Origin: Lucifuga dentata
Lineage: Eukaryota; Chordata; Actinopteri; Ophidiiformes; Bythitidae
Length of the DNA: 64,000 nucleotides
NCBI GenBank assembly: GCA_014773175.1
Contig: VXCM01000912.1
Location: 62,001 to 126,000, forward strand
Direction: 5' to 3'
The stretch's first letter is position 1, and every line of letters begins with the position of its first letter. The notes beneath the pieces are model-generated. The model worked only from the letters and a program-made list of their open reading frames with translations, had not been told where the DNA came from and ran no database searches. A program made the position numbers and the translations under genes. Positions 1-26,990 of the stretch are shown here, piece by piece.

Positions 1-869
1 CCTGTGTAACAATTCAGGAACAGAAACCAAAGAGACCAGATAAAACAGTAAACTGACGATTATGAATGTATCCAGAGACAGGTCTGTGTGTGCAGTTCAA
101 GGAAGTAACAACTAAAATGGGCAGGCTACATCCAGAGTCAGGTTGAGCTGATAACTAGAAACCAGGAATAATGAGGCAGAGTCCAAAGGGCAGGTAATCA
201 ATGGGCAGGTAACTTACATTCTGGAACCCGAGAAGCAGGCAGACAGGAAAACAAGTCCGACAGCAGCTGAGGCAAAATACAGAACTGAAAAGCAGGCAGA
301 GGTCACACAGGAAACAAGCAAAACAGAGAATGGTAAAATGCTTGAATAAACGCCTGAGACAATCTGGTGGGTGGGCAGACTGGCTTGTACATGTATGCTG
401 AGGCACTGATGAAGGGAATGGGAAATAGTGGGAGTGAGGTGAGCTGGTGGATGTGGGAAAGCTCAGGAGTGATGGATGCTGGACAAATGATGGATGACAG
501 GCTCTGGAAAAAATAAGAGACAGTGACAGGGACCAAATACATGAGAATATAATATAGTGGACTAAATAAGGTTTGACCTTGATATCACCCATATCACCAG
601 TCACCTGCCTCCCATTACCTTCTTGATAATGCATATCCTGTTCCCCTTTATTCTCTGACAGATCACTGAAGCCATGGTCAAACATAACAGCCATTTTCTT
701 GTTTCACCTGCCAATCAGATTTTGATTACCTTGCCTATATTGTAAAAGCCGTGGTTTGTCTGCCTCAGCCTTTCTGATCTACAGTACCTAATCTGCTTCT
801 CTGTTCCTGACTGTAAGCCTGCCTTTTGACCTCTCTGCTGCCTTTAAAACTGTTTGCCAGAAATGTTGA
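1..869. other. Flanking DNA with no recognised gene
   Basis: I see no exon with splice sites and no repeat family I can name here. The longest open frames (around 155-694, minus strand) have low-complexity Ser/Phe/Cys-rich translations and resemble no protein I know. Confidence 0.4.
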
Positions 870-1437
870 TTAAGGACTATAGAAGCAATTTTGCATGTTT
901 AAGCTCAGTTCACATACATACACGGTATGTTACTGACAACCATTTTCCAGAATGGACTACTGTATTTTAGATTTCATGTTATTGTGTCATATCCTCTAAT
1001 CCTTCAAAATCAAATGTTCAGGTAATACACCCACCTTAAAATTCAATGTTTCACCTGTTTACATATCCAAATGTAGAATTCACGATTGTTTTTAATTTCC
1101 CAGTAAAAAGCTGTCTTCTCCAGGACTATATTTCCTGGCAGAGACATACGTATCTTTTGTGGAGCTCTCCATGTTGGACCAGTTAAATGAAGTTACTTCA
1201 ACACAAAATAAAAACGTTTGGTTCGCTATAATGGACAACCTATCTCAAATATGTTTCCAGTAAGTTGATTTTACTAGCATACTGGAATGAACTGAAAACA
1301 ATGGCAGTCCAGAAGGTAGGAACAAGTATTTACCACACAATTGTAAGTTGTGGAAAAAGATTGGCAACAATATAACATGTATGTGGTTTCATATATATTG
1401 GGGTCAAACATGCAAAATCACTGGTATGCTCCTTTAA
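870..1437. mobile_element. TTAA-flanked MITE, copy A
   Basis: The copy begins TTAAGGACTATA and ends GGTATGCTCCTTTAA, so the ends are imperfect inverted repeats bounded by TTAA. The left arm (TTTTGCATGTTTAAGC) pairs with the right arm (CAAACATGCAAAA). Related copies lie at 4,470-4,898, 16,015-16,532 and 45,602-46,210. No transposase frame is present, so it is non-autonomous. A TTAA target site is typical of piggyBac-type elements, but that assignment is inference. Confidence 0.6.
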
Positions 1438-2949
1438 GTAAAGACTGTTTCACCTTGACAACTTGTGTACTGTCTGCACTTGACTCCTATCACTGTTGTT
1501 GTTACCTGCATAATTTTTCAAGTCTTGTGCTTGTGAAGTCAAGCAAAGTAATTCTGCAATAAATTTCAGAAATGCTCAAGATGAAGGTAATTTAATATTA
1601 GCTAGAAAACTGGTTTCATCCGTACAAAAAGAGGTGCTGCTACTTATGTAGACAATGTGTGTCTTGGGAGGTCATTAGACCAAGCCAAGTAAATCAGCAA
1701 ATAAGCTCCTGGCAAAGTCAGCGCACTTCCTCTTTTTAACAATGCTGACAAACCAGCAGGAAGTCAAGCTCATGTCCGATCAGAGTCTCAGAGAAGTCCA
1801 TCCAGCTGACTTTGAATTGTGTCAGGATCAGCAGCAACAAGCTTGCACAAGCATCAGAATAAAGAAAAATCATAGAGGGGAATTCAGCCTCAGCTAGAAG
1901 CATTGGATAAGTTCATGGAAATTAATTAAGTCAGTTGTGATCTGGCCCCATGCCATTACAAAAGGCTGTTATATTGAATTAAAATGAACTGCCTTAGAAA
2001 ACAAGCTTAACAAGCCCAAAAACCACATTCCATGAAATCTAGACTGTGCTGCAAGGGATTGCCTTTAATCTACACACTTAACAACTGTTACTGTAAAAAC
2101 GATTAGTAGAACATCTCTTCAATTAATAAAAAATTAATAAGCACTGTCAGAAGAAAAATTTAAAACTACCAATTATTAACACACACCACTTTGTTGAAAT
2201 AACAGTAAAACAATCAGTTTTCTCAAAATAATGTAGCATTAAGACAACACTCTGGTTACTTCAATAATAATTCTTGTGATAAAATGTTTATTAAAATTAG
2301 GATTTTTTTTTTAGCACACTTTTCACAAGGTGTACATTGTGTATGGGTTTTTTTTTTTGTTTTGTTTTGTTTTTTGTTTTTTTTGGTGATGTTGGATAAT
2401 GATATTGTTGGTTAGATTATGTGTATGTCTTTGTTGTGTGTATACATGTTATCTATTTTCTTGAATAAAAACATTTTTGATCCCTGTAGTTCCCAGAAGT
2501 AGTGTGTGTGTGTGATTTGTGAGCAGTTGTAGTCACGGAGTACACTGACATCTAGTGGAGAATGAAAGCAGTTAAAGGGATAAAACCCACAAGAACTACA
2601 AAATCTTTCTGTGTACAGTCTGTGTATGTATGTATGTATGCATGTATGTATGTATGTATGTACATACTGACAGATAAAAGGGCATCATCGAGACAAAACT
2701 GCCATTTATCATTTATTTATGATTTATTTATTTATAAATTTGCATTTATCCATCCAACTAACGCAGAGGAGATGTTCATCTGTAATGCCACTTTTATATT
2801 ATATACATATTTAACAACAAATCAGATCTTTGTACATGTATGTACATTTGCATTGCTATACTAAATACAAACTACTACGTCAGTCAGTACAAGCACAGCA
2901 AAGAGCTGAGACTTCAAGTACTTCATTCCTGAGAAAAAATGAGAAAAAC
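1438..2949. other. AT-rich flanking DNA with simple repeats
   Basis: The stretch holds a T-rich run at about 2,349-2,382 and a TGTA tetranucleotide tract at about 2,622-2,663. I see no coding exon. It is downstream of sec14l1 and may include the distal part of its 3' UTR. Confidence 0.45.
2712..2732 (-). promoter_or_regulatory. Candidate poly(A) signal cluster for sec14l1
   Basis: TTTATT occurs three times on the plus strand (2,712, 2,723 and 2,727), giving AATAAA on the minus strand. The cluster is about 1 kb past the sec14l1 stop, with a LINE fragment in between. I found no nearer canonical signal, but transcript data would be needed to confirm use. Confidence 0.35.
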
Positions 2950-3560
2950 CTAAAACCTAAACTGCATGTTTCCACGAAAATGGACATTAAAAAACTGTTT
3001 TCCCTACACAGTGTGACAAATGTAATGCTGCTGAAGCCACCCTATCACATCTTTGGTCATGCTGGGCATGACCTTACAAGGTCCTGGTCAGAGGTCTTTA
3101 GCTGGTATTCTAAGGTGTATACTACCAGGCCTGAAGCTGAACTCACCATTCTTGGATGCTCAGAATCCACCTTACGCTTACCTACAACTGTTCAGCAGTC
3201 ATTGATGCTGGCTATGATAATAGCCCAAAAGACTCATCTTAACAGCTTGGAAATCTCATCTACCTCCAGGTTTTCAAAGATGGATCACAGAAATGGCCTC
3301 TATCATACAGATGTAAAGACTGAGATTTCTTAGATCAAATTCCTAAGACAGATTCCTGAATATTTGGAGCTCATTCCTCTCCCACCTGGACGTCTCCAGA
3401 GAGAAAGCGAGACCATACCAGACATTTTACTTGTTTGAAGGCATGTCTGTGGCATTTTTAGCACTTTGGCAGTGAACTGGCAGCTGTGTTATGTGTTTTG
3501 ATTGCTCTTTTGTTTTTAGTTTTGTTGTTTGAAAACTTACGTATTCCCCATTGTTTGAAT
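2950..3560 (+). mobile_element. L1-like LINE ORF2 3'-terminal fragment (broken)
   Basis: The frame at about 2,990-3,333 resembles the C-terminal end of fish L1-type ORF2: a degraded HIFxHxxx box, then WSEVFSWYSKVY, AELTILGCSEST, TTVQQSLMLAMIIA and an FSKMDHRNG block (usually FSKWITEMA). It is frameshifted near its end and has no reverse transcriptase or endonuclease. It is a 5'-truncated dead copy whose 3' end falls about 150 bp from the sec14l1 stop, so it may form part of that gene's 3' UTR. Confidence 0.6.
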
Positions 3561-3715
3561 AGACTTCTCTTGCTCCATTGTCAGATGAAATCGTGATTAA
3601 TGATCAGTAATCAGTGTAAAGCTCCCTCACTTTTGAGGCAAAAGGTGGAGTCTGAGACAGATGGCAATGGATTCAAATGTCTCTGTGCACTCTTTGGCCA
3701 CCTGCTGGGCAGATG

Positions 3716-18359
<14,644 letters not shown>

Positions 18360-18383
18360 GGTGGAAGCTCATTCACCAGCAAG
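18360..18383 (-). other. sec14l1: sec14l1 5' UTR segment ahead of the ATG
   Basis: On the minus strand a good acceptor (pyrimidine-rich CTCTCTCTGTTCTTATCT, then AACACAG) precedes CTTGCTGG, 24 nt upstream of the ATG. This implies at least one upstream non-coding exon. Confidence 0.6.
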
Positions 18384-19163
18384 CTGTGTTAGATAAGAAC
18401 AGAGAGAGTAGAATGACATGGCAGAATGAGATTACAAAGACATGACAGCAGTTATCAAAGACTACTGTACTGCATGTATTCATGTTACATCATCTGAGAA
18501 AAACTTCAGATGCAGAACTATATTATCAGCTTTACCTGGCAAATTCATTCATTCATGGAAAATTTCATTTTCAAAACTTGATCTTTGTTTTGTACAGTAA
18601 CATTGTCCAGAATTTTTTAGTTTTTTTAGTTTTAGGTTTTTGTTTTTTTTTAATAATGTTTTTAGTTTCATTAATAGATTATTTAAAACTGCTTATGTTC
18701 AGTGTGAGAATAACTGAAGAGTTCAGCAGATTTGCATTTGCAAAATTAACTTTTTTTTAAATCAGTTTTTATTATACACTACAGGTAACAAAAATTAAAA
18801 ATGTATATTACATGTTTTGTTAATTTAGTTTTTCTCTTTTTTTAATCCAATATCATTTTGACTGATATTGCTCCTGTTTTGTTACATAATTTTTCCCCTC
18901 CCTGTTCATTTATGTAATCGTTCAATAAAGTTATAATAAAATAAAAAAACAACATTATCAGCTACAACGAGACTAATCTATTTGTGCTTAATTAAACTGG
19001 ATTGTTTTTGTTTGAATCAGAGCTACAAGAAAAAGAAAACCTGTATGTAAGTTATTGAATGAGTAGTTTTCTAGTAACTGAACTAATCCTAAATTTTTAC
19101 GATGTTAATTTGTACACGCACGTATTTAAGGACAGTTTAGCGCATTAACAGCGGCAAAAGAAG

Positions 19164-19340
19164 ACTTACTGTACTGCAGTACTGAATCCCAGAAATCTAT
19201 GTGTCACAGCAGCAATTGGTGTGTTTGTTTGTCATTCATGTTGTTAGTTCATGGAGGAAAATAATCTCCACGGTGTAACAAACTCAAAAAGAAAGCCTTT
19301 TGAATGTCCAGCTCCTAGTGACATCGTTAACTCCGCCCCA
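19164..19340 (-). promoter_or_regulatory. Candidate sec14l1 non-coding exon 1 and promoter
   Basis: On the minus strand a GTAAGT donor (19,169-19,164) would close an upstream exon. About 160-200 bp further upstream are a GC box (GGGGCGGAG, about 19,330-19,338) and an ETS-like ACTTCCTG (about 19,360-19,367). The arrangement fits a TATA-less promoter, but there is no CpG-island signature or transcript support here. Confidence 0.3.
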
Positions 19341-19440
19341 CATTTGACAAATCCAACAGGAAGTAAACGCAGCACTTTCTCTGAAAACATACCCAGGACC
19401 AGCCCTAGCATTTTACGGGCCATGGGCAGATTGTGAATTT

Positions 19441-20689
19441 GGGGTCCTCCTAAATGGTTTCAACAAAATTTTGACAGGCTTGTTTGTCTTCTAACAAAGT
19501 ATGTTCATGAAAATTTAACACTTATTTCCAGGAAATTACATTTTCTGTCAGGATTTGGCTTCACAGAGATTACTCAAATGCGGGTTCTTAGCAGCAGGAC
19601 CCTGATACAGAAGCAGCAAAATGGAATGCAGCCATCATTGTCAATGTTATCAGATAGACCTGTCAGAATTTCTGCTTTGAAAAAGGTCTACTTTGATTGT
19701 TAACAGCACACTGAAATATCAAGCCATATTCATATGCATCTTTGGGTATAATTTGACACCTATCTGATGTGAACACAGTTTGAGTTAGCAGCTTTTGTGG
19801 AGAGAGAGAAAAAAGAAAGAAATCCACTTACAACTATATAACATTTTAAGCAGCACTTCAGCCCTAGAAGTATTTACAGCAACAGGAATGGGGTGTGGAG
19901 TTATGTTTGATAGAACTGACAGAAATAAAGAACATATCAGTTAGTAATTAATCTATATACATAATTAAGAGCTGTTTATTTAAGTTAAGACACAAGGTGG
20001 TGCATTGAGTAGCTAATACACATGCACATGCAGATCGCAATAAATAAGATTTGATTTGACATTGTAAACAACCCCTGAGCAAAATTTACATTTTAATAGA
20101 TTCAGTGATTGAGGTAAATGCATGTGGAATGCCATTTAAAGTCATGAAAACGGGTTTTAGGTTTGAATATTCAGGTTATATCTCCTTCAAGTGAGCAAGT
20201 AGATAAAGAATTTCTCTGGCACTTTGATATAATGTACAAAAAATATGTTATAGCTACTTAGAGTCGGGTTAGAGCTAGAATATTAAAATTTACAAAGCAA
20301 AATGTTATGTGTCAATTAACAGACACTATATTGCTGTATATTCAGGAGGCATATTTAACTAATTAATTTGCTTTAAGAAAAAAAAAGTTCCAAAAACAAA
20401 ACAAATATCCTCATTTACTGAAGCATATTATCATTGTTACTATACTATTTGCAGCAGTGAATTCTGTACATCTTATCAGTTCTTGGCTGGTGGATTCAAG
20501 CTTTGTTACTGCTTAGTTTCTCAAGATTCATCCTCCATTCTTATTAAAAAAAAAAAAAAAAANAAAAAAAAAAAAAAATCACCATCCAGTTCTTCCCTTT
20601 ACACAATTATATGATGATTTATTGATTAACAGCACTGCAATAACAGCCGTAAGGCAGAACATTTTATCCCAGAACATTCGCTTTCTCTT
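19441..20689. other. Intergenic DNA, nothing recognised
   Basis: AT-rich sequence without exons I can support. An A run with a single N (20,563) lies at about 20,545-20,578. Confidence 0.4.
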
Positions 20690-20881
20690 TATTTTCTTTC
20701 TTTAGCTGTTCAGGTTGATGCAGCTAGTCCCACATTGAGACTCCTGAAGCAGCATCTTGGGGGGAAGTCAAAACTGGATCTGGCAGCTCACAAAAGGTAC
20801 TGGAGCCTGGCTGGGGACATCCAGAGAGGGAGAAGTGGAGTACAGATAAGTCCTAAGGCACAGACCGTAATGTCTGCATAG
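20690..20881 (+). other. Unassigned open frame with exon-like composition
   Basis: A GC-richer open frame without ATG follows TTTCTTTCTTTAG. It reads VQVDAASPTLRLLKQHLGGK, then KLDLAAHKRYWSL, to a TAG at 20,879. A possible donor (AAAAG|GTACTG) lies at about 20,797. I do not recognise it; it could be a lone exon, a pseudogene fragment or chance. Confidence 0.2.
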
Positions 20882-21304
20882 TGTATTTTGGGGTAAATTT
20901 GTGCCCACTCTCTCTTGCTTTTCTTACCAAATATCACAAAATATTAGTTAGCTGTAGGTCCTTTTCCTGGCTTTGCTTTGTCACGTGACTTCTGAGATTA
21001 CAAAAAAAGATAAACACCCAGTGGGAAAAAAAGAGTAGATATTTGAAACAAACCCCTTCCTATTGGTTCTTCCCTTTGTCATTATGAGTGTATTTCTGAT
21101 ATTCTGAGGGGTAAGTTGACGTTTGGGAAGGGATGTCTTTTCATTTATGGTTTCATTGTGCCTATTTCAGACTCTTAACAGCTATTAAAGGCCATACAGA
21201 CACTCTTGACTCTGTTGTGGTCCATTTGGTCTTGTATTGCTCAGTAGACAATGTGCAACAGTCTCTCTGGTACGAGTACAGATTTAATTTTATTACCATT
21301 GTAG

Positions 21305-21715
21305 ATATCCGTCCATTCTCTTTATCTGTTTATCTTGAGCAGGATCTCTGGGGTTTGGAGCTAATCACGGCAGTCACTGGACAAGAGGCAGAGTACATTT
21401 TCATCACAGGGCTGACAGTCACTTTAAACAAACTCATTCACAACTACGGGGAAAATAATATTTTAACTCCCTATGCAGTTGGCTATTTTTTGCCTGTTTT
21501 AAATAGTTACTTTTAATGCTTTATGACACTCCATATACACATCACAGAAATGTAACAATACAGCAAATCGAAGAAGACATCTGTGCCATTAAATTTAAAT
21601 TCCCTTCAGCTGCATGTCATTGGAAATCAGAGCAATCCACAAAAAACAGGGCCAAGTGGAATTTGAACCCAAGACTGTTTTGGCAGCCACCACCATGTCG
21701 TCCCATTGTAGCTCT
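21305..21715 (+). repeat. SINE-like teleost dispersed repeat, degenerate copy
   Basis: The left part matches the widespread fish pattern ATCCGTCCATTCTC, GAGCAGGATCTCTGGGG, GGCAGTCACTGGACAAGAGG, CACAGGGCTGACA. The right part on the minus strand is tRNA-like: GGTGGTGGCTGCC followed by a B-box-like GGGTTCAAATTCC. Copies of the family are also at 43,917-44,155 and 63,765-63,900. Confidence 0.55.
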
Positions 21716-22267
21716 CCAAGTTTAAAAAAATATATATATAAAAAACAAAAAACAAAAAAAAAACATGTTATTTTACGTGTGACAAAATATTTTTGACAAA
21801 TATAAACAGAATTACCAATCATGTATCAGTTCTCTGCTGGCTTTGAAATTCCCATCTTGTTCTATAAAGGATCGACCAATGATGAGCCTATAACCTCTGA
21901 TTAACCTAGATCATCATCAAATTATGCTAATAGTGGGCCAGTGGTACACATGCACAGGAAAACTCTAATTATCTTTAATAATAACTGTGTTATATTGGAG
22001 GTATTCCTCACCTGAATACTTTACATTGACTTCACACACACCTCAGAACAATGTTGAACGGAAACCTCTGGCAATAAAATGATTATGTCATATCATTTAT
22101 TCATGCATTGTTATTTCAGTGCACAAATAAGCTGCTTTTTGTCAGCTGTTCAGCTGCAGTGATGAAAGAATAATGAGTGCAGAAAGTAGGACTCATTAAA
22201 CTAAAACTGTACACCATACACCAACATTACAAGCAATAATACAGTCATACATTAAAAGATTAGATTA

Positions 22268-22272
22268 ATAGA

Positions 22273-22326
<54 letters not shown>
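22268..22326. repeat. (ATT)n microsatellite
   Basis: Near-perfect ATT trinucleotide tract of about 19 units. Confidence 0.95.
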
Positions 22327-22936
22327 AGAAATACCCCAAAATATATTTGTTTTTTAGAAATATTTTGGTTTTTTGTTTCCTCTTTTCATGTAATTTTAAC
22401 TGTTTTGCTAAATGAATGAATGATGAGTTTATGTGAATTTATTCTTTCTCGAAACACATTTATTTCTTCATGTATTGTTAATATATGATAGAGAAGAGTT
22501 ATGCATACAGTAATAATAAACAAGTCATCCATAATGTGTAATGTGGTCATGTATGTTAATTTCTTTTCAATTTTTCATCTCTGCTGTGCATTTTTAAAGA
22601 CTTTTTAGCTGATGGTGGTTAATGCAGATAAAGTTGCCTCTGGCACTTCATCTAAAGTTTTTACAGTTTTATTTGGCTCCTGAAACTTTTCCCTGCTCTG
22701 TTCCTTCAGGAAAGGCACCTCAGGGAAGAAGTCGATTTAAATTAAAATAGAGGCCATCTCAGAGAAAAGAATAATAGACTACGCTTTGAGGAATGTGAAA
22801 TGATTTTCAAACTAATACAGAATTTATCCAGAAGCCTTGGAGTTTCACACTATGAATTGAATCATTTAAAATTCAATTAAAATACCCCTGATATGTTCAT
22901 ATCCAACATCCTGCAACCTGAAAAAACCCATCATGA

Positions 22937-22938
22937 AG

Positions 22939-23004
<66 letters not shown>

Positions 23005-23048
23005 CGTGCGTGTGTGTGCTTGAGTGCACACATGTGCATGTGTGTGTG
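22937..23048. repeat. (GT)n compound microsatellite
   Basis: Long GT tract with a few TTTG and GC interruptions. Confidence 0.95.
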
Positions 23049-23175
23049 TTCATTCTGAAAAGAATGCAGAAACACTGAAGGCACTGAGCAAGTATAGCCC
23101 TAAGGCTGATCTGAATCAGGATGCTGACGTGCTGTGCTGTATCAATTGTTCATTAGAGGAAAGTTTAGAGCAAAG

Positions 23176-23181
23176 AGAGAG

Positions 23182-23243
<62 letters not shown>
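23176..23243. repeat. (GA)n microsatellite
   Basis: GA dinucleotide tract of about 30 units, 130 bp from the GT tract. The open frames across both are repeat artefacts. Confidence 0.95.
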
Positions 23244-23246
<3 letters not shown>

Positions 23247-25754
23247 TAGAGGGAAGTATGAGATTTTTCCTGGGGATTAAGCCAGATGTTTTATTGTCAA
23301 TATTACATGACAAATGACACACATAATATTTGTCAATCTGGTTTAAAAGAGCTTTTTTGAACAGGAAGTAATCCATCATTCATGACACTAAAGGCAAAAA
23401 GGGTAAAAGCTAAAAGCTAGTGATGATCAAATGGATTGACTCACCATTCAGGGCTGCAGGCACATTTCAGATCATTACAGAGAAGTGACTGTGGGACATC
23501 AGCACTGACTGCTTGATTAGCTTTCAAATGAACTTTGATGAGTGCAGCCCTCTATCAGGATTTATCTGACTTCAAAACCTTCCTTTCTTTATACTTTCTA
23601 GCACCCATGTGATCATTTCACACCAAAAAAGTCACATGAACAATCATGATGCCAGATTTATTTATTGTGCCGTTCTGTATTTAATACTAACTTTATTCAT
23701 AATTTTCACTATTTGAGGTAAATGTAGACTCTCATGAAAATATCCATGATGAGAGACTCTTTCATTTGTCATTGAAAACTATTATAACTCATTAAAAACT
23801 AGTTGACCTGAAGATTTTTCTGTTGGCCAGATTGGGGCAGAAAGGTCAAACTATACACAAGGACTGAGGATGAACAGTTTATTGGTGGTTCAACTCCTGG
23901 CAGCTCCATAAAGGGACTCTTCTGTAAGGTTGTAGGTTAGAATAAATCCCATTAACACAGAACATAATATTTTATCTGTAATATCCACTCTTATCTGAGT
24001 TATCTGAGTTTCAGATTTACCTCACATATTATGGCAGTTGGGATGTTGTTCCTTGGCTCACCACTTGAGGTCCTCAGTCTGTTACCTAACACTAAAGGTG
24101 GGGGGCAGGGGGTGGAGAATGCCTCATTAATTATAATATCTATGTAATAAGTGAAAAAAAAAAAGTTAAATTAACCCCCTAATGCTATATAATTTCTTAA
24201 AATATATATTAGAAAGAATGTACATATGAACATAAAAAAAACATCTTATGCAGCATGTGTCTCTATGCGTTCTAGGAGAACCATTTTCATTTTGCATGTT
24301 AAAAAATGAATGCATTAAGCACTATGAGCTGAATGAACCTCAGGGATTTTTGTTATTGGCTCTTACACTGGAGCAGGGAGAATTCATGTAACCATTTAAT
24401 CCAACTGGTGCAATATAAATGCAATGGCAGTGATATTCTTGGTTTTAACAGTGAAATAATTTCCTCATCTGGTCTCTACCACCCCCACAGACTAACCTAG
24501 TGTCTTAGTATCATGTTTTCGCTCGGTGTACGCAGGGCTTGAAAGGTAAAACAAACCCACACAAATGAATATTTTTACTTGGTTTATATATTTATGTCAA
24601 AATCATAAGAAGTGGTGTATTGCTGCAGAATTTCAGTTCTGAATAAAGGTACTGGCATTTTGGAAACAAAACCTACTGTTTGAGCCTTGAAAGAGGTTCA
24701 GTATAGGTTTTATTCATATAACATGTACTCCTGTGTGGACATAGGAATTAATTTTTAATCTGACAGCTGCAATGTCTGGTCTAAGGCATTCTGAGAAATG
24801 TTACAGATGGTGTGGTGATGTTTTCTGTCTTGCAGGAAGTGGCATGACTACAGTGTCTGTCGTTAGCTCAGTGTCAGAGCAGTACAAAAAAGAAACAAAC
24901 ATAACTGTGGCGTTACATATCATACAGAGGGTAATGAAAAACATCACATCAATGCCCCTGTGACACCCCACTTCAGACTACACCAGCTCCCAGAACGCCT
25001 TAAGGATGAAATTAAAACACTGAAGGAATGTGATGTGATTTATGAAATCCCATGCCTCTCATCTAAGAAATAAAAGAGACTCTTGGAGTGTGTGAGGAGA
25101 CATCAAGGCGAGGAGGAAAACTTAAATTAGCCATGACAGATCACTGTAAGAGGGAAAATTGGGTTATGGACTGAGAGGAGAGGTAAAATAATTGTATCTG
25201 AGAGCAACAGATTCAACTGTTGGATCAAGGAGGCATCAGTGATCAGGAGCACAACTGCAACAGGATGAGTGGGCCAACCAGCAATCCCACAAATGAGACC
25301 CTGTCTTGAAAAAGCTGCCAGGTGATCAGAACAGATGCCATATTTCATATTTGTGCTTATTCCAATAAAACAAACATATTTACCCAGGAACGTATACTAC
25401 AACCTTATTTAAAAACCAACACTGAGCAACAATCATAGTGTTTATGTGCTGAAGATACAGACTATAGTTGCCAAAAAAACATTTGGTATCTACAGAGTTG
25501 GCAGCTGCAGCCAGTTCTTATTCGGGTATAATGACTTTTCTCAGCATTGCTAATTAGTAAATCTATAATGTGCTGGTTCTCTGATATCAAGACAGATTGC
25601 AAGACTCTTGACTCTGAGGCACAACATGACAAATGGCTCTTCCTCCAACCTGCTCAGGAATCAATCATCTTGATGTATGCTTCCAGTGGCCTTTCATATT
25701 CAAATAAGGAGGCGGAGCCTGTAGAATCAGGGCAGCAGTGGAAACAAGTTGCCA
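23244..25754. other. Intergenic DNA, nothing recognised
   Basis: No exon with splice sites and homology was found. Short ATG-initiated frames such as 24,772-24,963 have no recognisable features. Confidence 0.4.
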
Positions 25755-25885
25755 GTTGGGGGGTTTGAGGACAGGATCACATTTTATACAATGCATGTTT
25801 TTTTGTTTTTTTTTTTCCTNGTTGGGGGGTTTGAGGACAGGATCACATTTTATACAATGCATGTTTTTTTGTTTTTTTTTTTCCT
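25755..25885. repeat. 65-bp direct duplication around a single N
   Basis: The 65 bp at 25,755-25,819 are repeated exactly at 25,821-25,885 with one N between. Each copy ends in a T run. This is best read as two unmerged contig ends. Confidence 0.85.
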
Positions 25886-26927
25886 TTTTGCATCCTAAAT
25901 CAGGCCTGCATCTTTCAAAGTCTGAATTTAAAGAGTGTGTTGTAATGCACTGACAAAGCTGTTCCAGTTAAAAGGCTACTACAAATGCAATTTATGGTAG
26001 CCTTGCAAAGAAATTCTGCCCTATTTTTATGAGAACTTCAAGGACACATTCAACGTGTTGTTAAGGGTTCTCAGACTTCCGCAATCCATTGTGTGGCAGT
26101 AACCTGTTTATTGATGCATTGAAGCAGACCTTCTCAGCTTATAAATTCTCAAAATGTCACATGAACAAGTAACATTTGCCAGGTGCTTGTGTTCAGGTGG
26201 CCATCAGTCATGGGTAAATGGATGAATGAAAAAGCCCACGAGCTGCAAACAACAGATGCCAAATATATACTTCATTGTTTACTCTCGTTAACAGCCTGGA
26301 TACATTAATCACAGGGTGCTACAGAAAAATGGAAGTTACATGGATATGTTGACCATTTGTTGAGGTTAAATGTCACAACTTATACTGTAAACTAGTATCT
26401 GTGGAACAAGGCAACATTCTGCTGAGGAACTTCAAAAGTTTAGACATCATGAGTTGCTGAGGATCACCCAGATACTCCATTAATTTTGGACTCTGTATGA
26501 CTCTATGGATCATTCTGAAGTCACTCAGCAAACCCCTCTTCCCACCCACCCACCCCCAACCTATTCCAAATTGACCCAAAAAGGTTTTGTTTGTTTTGCT
26601 GGTTTGTGCCATTAAAAGTTTCGTCTGTGCTGCTATGGCTTTTTTGATATTAAAACTTTTATTTTAGGCAACAACATCACCAGTCCACCAACCATCGCCA
26701 AATGACCAATAAATATTCTTTAATAGCAGCCCAAACGAAACTTTTTAGCAGCACAAACAAATACAAAATTTGGCACAAACAACTGAGTTTCCTGGAGTTT
26801 TGCATTAGTTGGGCGGCCAACTTCACTCTTTGAATACAGAATATTCCAGAAGAGATCCACTTATACACTGCGTGAACATGTACTCTTTTATTTGAACAGA
26901 TAGCAAACCGTGTTTCTGAAAGATAAT

Positions 26928-26990
26928 AATAATAATAACTTTATTTCTATAGCACCTTTCTAAACCAAAAGTTACAAAGTGCTGCACAGA
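26928..26990 (-). repeat. LINE 3'-tail fragment
   Basis: On the minus strand, CTTTGTAACTTTTGG, GAAAGGTGCTATAGAAATAA and a (TTA)n tail match the 3' end typical of teleost CR1/L2/Rex-type LINEs. Confidence 0.5.

Noticed and set aside
2830..3333. 167-codon plus-strand open frame as a host gene
   Set aside because: Its second half matches the C terminus of L1-type ORF2 and the first half is non-coding; it is a transposon fossil.
22893..23379. Open frames across the GT and GA tracts
   Set aside because: Dinucleotide repeats lack stop codons in several frames, so long frames arise automatically; translations are Cys/Val, His/Thr, Arg/Glu or Ser/Leu runs.
25755..25885. Short direct repeats with a spacer as a CRISPR-like or regulatory array
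   Set aside because: Only two copies with an N between, in a eukaryotic genome; fits an assembly join.
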